A stretch of DNA of 64,000 bases, from NCBI GenBank assembly GCA_964035575.1, contig OZ037847.1, positions 1 through 64,000 on the forward strand, in the 5' to 3' direction. Positions 21,043 through 30,600 of this stretch are shown here, piece by piece (position 1 is the stretch's first letter; every line of letters starts with the position of its first letter). This stretch comes from Rhynchopus sp. YZ270_cl-10 (lineage: Eukaryota; Euglenozoa; Diplonemea; Diplonemida; Diplonemidae). The notes beneath the pieces are model-generated. The model made no database searches and was not told where the DNA came from. It worked only from the letters and a program-made list of their open reading frames with translations. A program made the translations under genes and the position numbers.

Positions 21043-21345
21043 ACGTTTTTTTTACAAGGGGGACACGTTTTTTTTACAAGGGGGACACGTTTTTTTTACA
21101 AGGGGGACACGTTTTTTTTACAGGGGACACGTTTTTTTTACAGGGGACACGTTTTTTTTACAGGGGACACGTTTTTTTTACAGGGGACACGTTTTTTTTA
21201 CAGGGGACACGTTTTTTTTACAGGGGACACGTTTTTTTTACAGGGGACACGTTTTTTTTACAGGGGACACGTTTTTTTTACAGGGGACACGTTTTTTTTA
21301 CAGGGGACACGTTTTTTTTACAGGGGACACGTTTTTTTTACACAT
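21043..21345 (+). promoter_or_regulatory. 5'-terminal tandem array of E2 (15 T-runs, 20-22 bp period)
   Basis: The units are ACG, eight T, ACAGGGGAC; the first three have ACAAGGGGG and are 22 bp long. The array begins immediately after the target duplication and its last T-run passes into ACACATTTTC. It has the same build as the E1 array, with different variable bases. Confidence 0.75.
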
Positions 21346-21680
21346 TTTCTTTTTGCTTTCCTACACAACCCTCACTACCTGCCCAAAGACCCTCCCCCAG
21401 AAGCCGTCTAGGCATTCTCTTGTGAAAGAGCTAGAAGACCCAGACGAACCCCTGGAACGGTTCTGCTTTCTTCCCAGGTAGTTCCTGTGCTCGCCTACAC
21501 GAGGCGTCCCTGTCACCACGAAGCAGCACAGAAGAACGTGCAGACCTGGTCTCAGTTTCTGAGGCTTATTTTTGCTCACTCTGAGCTTAGAAGCCAGTTC
21601 AGTCTGAGTGCTTTTTTCTCCTTTTTCTTGCCCTTTATTTTCCAACTTGTTTTCCTTTTTCACAAAGGAGAAAAAAAAAT

Positions 21681-24600
21681 ATGCGGAGGAAGGCCCTTCT
21701 GGGGGTGCTATGTGTGTTGGTGGTGGGCAGCAACAACAGCAACTGCTACAGCAACAGCAGCAAGAACAACAGCATCAGCTCCACCTACAGCAACTGCAAC
21801 GGTTGCAACAAGAGCAACATCAACAGCAACAACAGCAATGGCAGCTACTGCAGTAACAGCAACAACAACAGCAACTGCTACAGCAACAGCAGCAAGAGCA
21901 ACAGCAACAGCAACTGCTACAGCAACAGCAGCAAGAACAACAGCATCAGCTCCACCTACAGCAACTGCAACGGTTGCAACAAGAGCAACATCAACAGCAA
22001 CAACAGCAATGGCAGCTACTGCAGTAACAGCAACAACAACAGCAACTGCTACAGCAACAGCAGCAAGAGCAACAGCAACAGCAACAACAGCAATGGCAAC
22101 TACTGCAGTAACAGCAACAACAGCAGCAAGAGCTACAGTATCAGCTCCACCTACAGCAACTGCAACGGTCGCAACAAGAGCTACAACATCAGCAACTACA
22201 GCAATGGCAACTACTACAGCAACAGCAACAGCAACAGCATCTGCCTCAGCAACAGCAACAAGAGCAACAGCATCAGCTCCACCTACAGCAAATGCAACAG
22301 CTGCAACAAGAGTAACATCAACAGCAACAACAGCAATGGCAACTGCCACAGCAACAACAACAGCAACTGCCTCAGCAACAGCAGCAAGAGCAGCAGCAAC
22401 AGCTCCAACTACTGCAACTGCAACGGCTGCAACAAGAGCTTCATCATCAAATACAGCAATGGCAACACCAACACCAACAGCAACAGCAACTGCTGCAACA
22501 GCAACTTCTGCAGCGCCAGCAGAAACAGTCCCCCCATTCCCCCCCATTATTACCCCAAAAAGAGGCCTTTGGTGCCCAACAACCTAAGCGGCTGCAGCTT
22601 TGATAGCAGCAACAACAACAACTCCAGCAACAACAGCAGACACTGGTGTAGAGGTGGAGAGCCAGGTGTGCGATGTGATACGGGTGTATGCAGCTATTTA
22701 GACGTACAACACAGCAGAAGCCACAATTACAACAGTCCCAGCAACAGCAGCAGCAGCGATAGCAGCAGCAGCAGCAGCAACCGCAACAGCAGCAGCACCA
22801 GCAACAACACCGGCAGCAACACCATCAGAGGCCACAACAGCAGCATCAACAGCAACTTTAGCAGTAGCTACAGTAACAGCAACAACAGCAGCACCAGTGA
22901 TAGCAGCAGCAGCAGCAGCAACTGCAACAACAGCAGCACCAGCAGCAGCACCAGCAGCAGCACCAGCAGCAACACCATCAGAGGCCACAACAGCAGCAAC
23001 AACAACAACATTAGCAGTAACGGCAGTAACAGCTACAACAGCAGCACCAGTGATAGCAGCAGCAGTAGCAGCAAATGCAACAACAGCAGCACCAGCGGCA
23101 GCACCAGCAGCAACACCAGCAGCAACACCATCAGAGGCTACAACAGCAGCAACAACAGCAGCAGCTGCAACCGCAACAACAGCAACACCTTCAGAGACTA
23201 CAACAGCAGCAACTCCAACAACAGCCCACATGGTGACAGCGGAGGTATGCCGGTGTTCTGGGGCAGCCTTGTGGGGCCTGAAACTTTAGGTGGCTGTGTG
23301 TCGATGCGTATGTGGAGTACTGTTCTCACCCCCAATGTTCACATGGGGCGTGCAGAACATGGGCTTGGGTTTGACTGGTGGAGCATCCTCTGGGAACGCC
23401 TTTCTTCTCTTCGCCGACCAGACCCCCGCTGGGTAGCCGAGGCACCTGAGTGGGGTGTGTTTGTGTCGTTTGCAGTCCTCGATCTGTGGAAGGACAGACG
23501 TGCCCCTACCCTCAGTCATTACATTTTGTGGCTGATGCGTAGGAGGACCAGGAAGACGCGACGGGGGTACAGGTCCTTGAACTGGATCAAGACGCAGGCA
23601 GGCAAGCTCCATCGGCGCAAGGTGCACACTCGTCCGCCCTCTCCGGTTGCACGCCTTTTTCTGAGCGCACTGTGCCGAGTGCGAAGGGAGTGGCGCCTGT
23701 TGAGGCTTGCGGTGTCGCTGGTCGGATCTGCGATCCAGGCTGATGGCCCGCTACTCTGGATCGGGATGTCCCTACTGGTCTTGCTATCGCTGTTGTGGCG
23801 AGCGGTGACGCCCTGGGACCTGCGCCCACCAACACCTCGATTTGTGAAAGTTGAGGAGGCCGCCCATTGGGATGACGAGGTTGCTCACCTGGCAGAGGAT
23901 GTGGGTGATGAGGAGGTCGCTGTATGGGATGATGAGTTCGTGGAAGGTGACGACGACTGGGCTTGGGGATTGCGCGATGAGGTTGACGACTGGGAGTTCC
24001 CTGAGGAATACATCCCGCACGACCAGTTAGTTGGTGGATGTGCCGATGCAACGCTGTCCGCGACATACGGAGATCATGCTCTGGAAGTGGACAGAATCCT
24101 GGGGGAAGCCCATGCCCAACGTGTACCAAATAATTTTGTACACGACTGCAGCCTAGCGGCCATTCACGCATCGGGTTGGCGCTCCGCTCCGCCGTCCTAC
24201 TCCACCGACCGGAAAGACATCGGCGACTTGGCGGTAACGCTAGAACGTGCGATGAGGAGTGTCCTCAAGTCCGGCGATGCGCTCACTCGTTGGATTGATG
24301 GGGTCAGAGGATCTGCAAAGTTGGACCACCTTGCCCTGCGTCTCTTCGCGGTGAGGCGCAACCTCAACATCGTCATCGTTCAGGCTGGAGCGACCCCGAT
24401 CGTCCTGATCGCGCCAGGTGAGGGGAACATAAAGAACGAGGAAAAGCGCGCCAAGGAGTTGATGGGTCGCACGACGGTAGCCGTGGCGCTGTGCAATGGC
24501 CATTACGAGGCTATCCGTCCGGTAGATGAGAGGGACTTTCGGGACATATCGTCGGCCTTGCTGAAGAAAGCGGTCAGAGCGAAGCTGAACCCCTTGGCCC

Positions 24601-27600
24601 TGGACCAGTGCCCGTTGTCTACATCGGACCCCTCGGGTGAGGATCTGGAATCCTGTCTTGGTAAACCGGAGGAGGACTTCTGCTTTTGCCCAGTGGAGGG
24701 TTGCAAGGGTGGCATAGTTTCACAATCAGATGTGAAGTCGTTCACACGGTCCGGCCTCCTAAATCATTTGAAGCTCCATACGAGAGCGGCTGAGTACATT
24801 CCAGATCACATCTTGTCCTACTTCGGTTTTAGGAGATGCGTCGGAGACGAGTGCACGGCCCTCCTACAACGTTCACAGAGCGCGTGCCAGGCGTGTTCGG
24901 CTATAATGAAAGAGGTACCAGCCCCATCCATAGACAACCGCCTCCGCGGCGCCCGCCCCGCTGGCATGCCCTCTTTGCAGGAGATTGGGACCACACGGTT
25001 CAAGCTGAAAGGAACCTGCCCACCTGACCTGGCCCACCGCTACACCCTCATCTTCCAGAGGGTACTGCAGGAGATCCTGGTGCATCAGGACCCTTGTGCC
25101 TGGACGAAGTTTGCCCTGTTCTTCACTGTCTTACACAGGGACCGTGCGCACGGACGCAGGACGAAGGTAACAGATCGACGTTGTTTCAACTCCTGGAAAA
25201 AGGACCTGGATAGGTGGGACGCTGGGAGCTGGGGGGAGCTTTGGTCCAACGCTTTGGATGAGGTACAGGACCAGCCTGTGTGGACACCAGGGGACACTTT
25301 GGAGGCGCGCCAGAAACGCTCCCGTTTGAAGGCAGCAACGGGACTTCCGGGCCAGGCCCTGACAGCCCTCACCAGTGACGGACTCGCACCACATGGACCC
25401 GCAACTCTGGAGAAGCTGAAGGGCAAACACCCCACGGAGATCCGATCGGTTATGCATGAGAATGTGAGGAACCCCTCTGGGCCCGCCGATTTCACCACCA
25501 AGGAGGTTATGGAAGCAATCAGCAGCATGCCGCGAGCCACTGCAGGTGGTCCGTCAAACCTGACAGGATCACTCCTCCGTGTCCTGTGCAACCAGAAGCA
25601 TACCCCTGGCACGCTCGCTGCTCTAACGAAGGTGTTGTCCTCATTGGCACAAGGCAAAGCTCACCGAGAGGTCGCGCCTTTCTTTGCCGGAGCCAAGCTG
25701 GTAGCCCTCAGGAAGGTCTCAAAAGACAAGCCTGAGGATGTGCGTCCGATCGCAGTGGGAGACGTGACTCGCCGGTTGATTGGCAAGATTCTGGCAAACA
25801 GGCTACGGAAACGGGCGGCTGAAATTTTCCGCAAGGGGAACCAGGTGGGGGTTTCAACGCCGCGGGGCTCGGAGGCTGCCACTGCAGTGGTGGCACAGTA
25901 TGCACGGAAGTACCTGGGGATGGACAAGGTGATCCTGAAGGTGGACTATCACAATGCTTTCAACACTGTAGATAGGGCCACCTTCATCAGTGCAGTTGAA
26001 CGGCACATCCCTGAGATCTCCACGTGGGTGAGGTGGTGCTACGCCGGCCACACCTCCCTATTTTATGGTGAGGCTACACTTGAGTCCCAATGTGGGGTCC
26101 AACAAGGTGACCCACTAGGCCCTATCCTCTTCTCTTTGGCGATTGCTGAGATGACAGAAAGGTTGAGCGCGAACAGGGGCCTCGACGGGTCTATTTGGTA
26201 CCTGGACGATGGTTGCATTCGGGGGGATCCTGAGGCAGTCCTGGCCGCTTACGATGCCCTAGTGGATTCGAGCAGCCGCCTTGGTCTAAAAGTCAACCGT
26301 TCAAAATGCGAACTTGTGACGTTGGCGGGCGACTCTGCGGAAGATCTGCGTAATAGGGGGTTCACCATCCGGGATGCGTCTGACGGGCACAACGACGGCT
26401 TCTCCCTCCACAACCAGAACTTCGACTTCCTGGGCATCCCCATCGGCACAGCAGAGCACTGCAGGAAGTACATGCAGAGCAAGCTAGATAAGTCGAAGTT
26501 GAACTTGAACGCCCTCAGAAACCTCAAAGACTCACAGCATGCGTACTACATCTTGCGCTTTTGTGAGGGATTTTGCAAAATGGTATTCTACATGCGTGGA
26601 ATATCATGTGTGGACCTAGGGGAGGGCTACCTCCGGGATTTTGATGCGGAGGTGGACAGGTGTTTGGCGACGATCCTGCATGATGAGCACGGGGCCTTGC
26701 CAGCACAGGCCCGCCTGCAGGCTGCCCTCCCCATCGCCATAGGGGGTTTAGGCATTCGTCGCACAGTCGACCATTGGCCCGCTGCAGCCCTGGCATCGCA
26801 AGCTGGGTCTTTCAAGCTTGCCCAGCAGCTGGACCCGAAGTTCGAATGGGACAAGGCAAGGTGGAAGAATGCAGCCGAGGCGTACAACACCAGAGTACCT
26901 GCGTCGCAGCACATCGATGGGGATAGGATGCCCTCCAAGGCTGTGGTGCAACAGCAGCTGTCATCAGCCATCGTGGACGAACAAGCAGCAGAGCTGAAGC
27001 GAGTGGCCACCAGCGACCGAGATCGAGCACGCCTGCTTTCTCTGCAACTCCCTATGTCTGGCACCTGGCTGACCGCCACGCCCTCGCCCCCCAATTCCAT
27101 CCCCTCTGCATACTTCGCGGGGGCAGCCCGATTTCGTCTGGGTGTGGCAGTGCACAAGCCTAAGAGTGAGTGCAACGGATGTAGCAGAGATGGGGTGTGC
27201 ATGGATGCTTTCGGGGACCACACTTTCTCTTGCGGCTACATGGGTCACAGAACCGAACGGCATGACGCCCTGAAGCACTCCTTTTTCTTGGCAGCGGATG
27301 CGGCGGGGCTCAACCCCTCTTTGGAGAAAGACTTGGGTTTTGAGTCTGGGAAGAGGCCGGCAGACGTGTTCCTCCCATCTGGCATCATGGAGACCCGGCG
27401 AAGAGCTTTGGATTTCACAGTAGTAGCTCCGACCCTCCCCACTTACGTGCATCGAGCGGCACAACATAGCGAGTACGCAGCCAAAGTGGCCGGGGAGGAG
27501 AAGCGGAAGAAACACCTGGAGGATTGCAGAGGTGCGGACGTGCTCTTCTCCCCCATGGTGTTTGAGGCCTTCGGTGGGGCATCGGAAGAGTGCAACCGGG

Positions 27601-30600
27601 TCATCAGCCAGGTGGCCGGGCTTGCGTGCACAAAGGACCCTGGCGGCGATGCACCGACTGAGGCGAGGCTACGGGAGCATATGTCGTGCGCATACCAAGC
27701 AGCCGTGGGTAAGTCCTTTGTTGCCCGAGGCGTGCTTTGCACAGACATCAATGAACACTTGCCCCACAGCGCCGACTCAGTTCAGCGTCCCGCGGAAGAA
27801 GATCTCAGGCAGATGGATTCCACATACCTCAGCAACCCTGTCAGCAACTTACCGGAGCGTGAACCGTCTGTGGAGGTCGAGGAAGCCGAAATAGCGCGTG
27901 AACCGCGCGACTACTTCTCAATGCCAGAGAAGAAGGTGGGTGGAACGGTCTTCCGACACAATCCTTTCCGAGCGGGGCGTCAGGCCGGGGGGGAGACACC
28001 TGCTGCGTATTGGAACATCCTCCGCATGATGGCAGATGGCGCATGCCCTGACGCAGAGACGCAGGCTGCACGACTGGGGCTCACACACCCCCAGCGTTAC
28101 AAAATCCTGAGAGGTGACAGCGGGTTCGATGCACTGCTGACCGCATGCTCGGTGGATCTCAAGAAGGATCTTTTGATTGAAGACATCAACGGAGAGACGA
28201 GTCATAAGGAACTCCGGAGACGTGCTGTGGAGATTGTAAAAAATGACCGACCGGACCTCGCGGATTGCATCTCCATTCCTGTGAAGAACTGGCTGGAGTA
28301 CATGGGCACAAAGAGCAGCGACCGATCGGACGCCCGCACTTGGATGGATATGGTGGCACTTGCTGGCGCGGGAGAGGCTTTAGAGTGCACCATTGTGATC
28401 ATCTGTGATCGCATGCGTCCCCAAATTCTGGTGCCGACCAAAAGGGCCCGGGAGGCGCTCTTCGTTTTCGCAGGTCCGGTTGATGACGATTCACAGGACT
28501 GGTTCCTCAGCCCCCTCTCCTTCACAGACTCGCACCTCAAGGGAGAAATCCTCGGCATGGAACCGATACCTGCGCCGAAGTCGAAGCGTTTCTGCAAGTC
28601 TGTGGCGATGATGAAGCGTATCCCCGCAGCACAGTCTGCACCGGTGGGGACGGTGTACCAGTGTAGGCGTTGCGTTCGCCCCATCGACGGTTGCGAGGCG
28701 CACTTCAAATGTGCTGAGGGGTGCGAGAGGTTGGTGTGCGATTTGTGCTCAAGGGACTCCCCCTTTTGTCCGGCGTCTCAGAACGGCTTAGCTGACATCC
28801 TCAGTGGTAACGTGCGCTCATCGGCTCCGTCCCCTACTCCGCACACTTCCCACGACACGCACATGAAGGGCGCTGAGAGAGCCAGGTCACCCACATTCCC
28901 GCAGGCGACACCGAGGGAGGACGATCAGGAGGCCTCATCTTTTCTACACAACTTAGAGAAGCTGGTCCTCTCCCCGACCCACTCTCTGACAGATATGAAT
29001 GTCTTCAAGTCTTGGGCGGTGGACAGGCAGGCAGAATTTCTTGGCTCGCGTACGAGGAACAGCTTCACTGTGGGTGACTGCCTGTTTGACGCCTTGGCCG
29101 CGAACTTCGCTCCGAATACACCCTACCATTCGTCATCGCTCCTCCGGAAACTGGCAGTTGCCCAAGTTCTTCGTGACGCTAAGCTGGCTGCGCGCACTGG
29201 AGACCGTCGATCGTGGATGGAACGGAAATTGCGAGAAGGATGCAGAGACGACACCACGTGGGCGGATGAAACGATGATCATGGGCTTATGTGAGGTACTC
29301 GAGATGACCATAATCCTTGTCTCCCCGGGCGCCGTGCCCAAAATCTATGTCCCTCGCCTATGTGCCCCCCACGGAGCCCTGGGACTGGTTTTTACTGGAG
29401 TAATCGCCGGGCACTTTGAGACCCTCTCGCTGAACGTCGATGCAGTCAAGATCCTCTGCGCAGCGAAGCCTCTACGTGCCGACACATGCCTTTGGGAGCC
29501 TACGACAGGCCCGTTCATTTGCAGGGGATGCGATGGGCACAGCGAAGGAGCGGAAGCAGAGTCACATTTCTGTACGACTTGCTGCACGAGCTGTTGCGTG
29601 GCGTGCCGAGTCAGCCAGGACCAAGTGACTTGTGCTGGGCCCCCGGTCCCTATGGATGACCAGCCAGACGGGCCCAGAGGGACCAGGCGTGGGAATGAGG
29701 ACCCGATTGACAACGGTGCTCCCCATGTTCGTGACCTTATGCGGTTCCATGAAACTGAGAGGGGTCTCCTGCGGCTTTGGTGGTGTGTACGAGCGGGGGT
29801 TCATGAGGGTGCCCTGAAAGACCAATGGGAAAGGGAAGAGGAACTGGAGGTAGCTGAGATGGTGAAGCGCCATGAGGCTGAGATGCGCCAAGCCGGGGTC
29901 AAGGAGGAGGAGATGGATGTGGATCAGACTCAGACAGGAGCGACACCGGTCCGTCACCCTGCACACCCTGATGAGACTCCTCCTATGCCGCCCTCTTCTC
30001 AAGGAGATTGGGAGCAGGCTGGCGCTACGATGCAAGACCTGCACCAGACTGACGCTTCTCCCCAGCCGGTGACGCCACCCCGCTTTGTCGAGGAACCTGA
30101 GGATAGGGAATCGGGCTTCGAGGGTGGGGTTGAGGGTGAAGTCCCACCAGAGGAGGGGAAAGAGTTACGCCGGCGGTCGGCAGAGCGGAGGAGGTTGTCG
30201 GAGGAACGCCAGAGGCAGGAACGGGAGGCTGCGGAGGTCCTCTTGCGCCGGGCCAGATCCGAGAGTGCATCTCGCTTCGTTTCTGCTAAGGTCAAATCGT
30301 CGGAGCAGCGACGTGAGACGATGCAGGAGAAGGCGATGGGTGTCCGCAGCCCCGCTGGAGCGCAGCCTGGATCGGCGAAGACGAGTGAGCTGACGAAGGC
30401 AGGTGCCTTGAACCGAAGGCAAGCCCAGAGCCTCACTGCATCGCAGAGGAGAGAGGAGAGCCGTCAGAGGTTCCGGTTAGGGTTTGCCTCGTGCGAGGAA
30501 CAGGAGGCTGAGGGGCGCCGCAACATCGGCAACGAAGAGTCCATACAGGGACGGGAGACCATCCTCCTGCACGCCACGTCTGAGCGGTGTCTTTTGCTGC

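Noticed and set aside
21487-22587. Ala/Thr-rich frame upstream and inside E2
   Set aside because: Low-complexity shadow of the Asn/Ser tract, with no homology or continuation.
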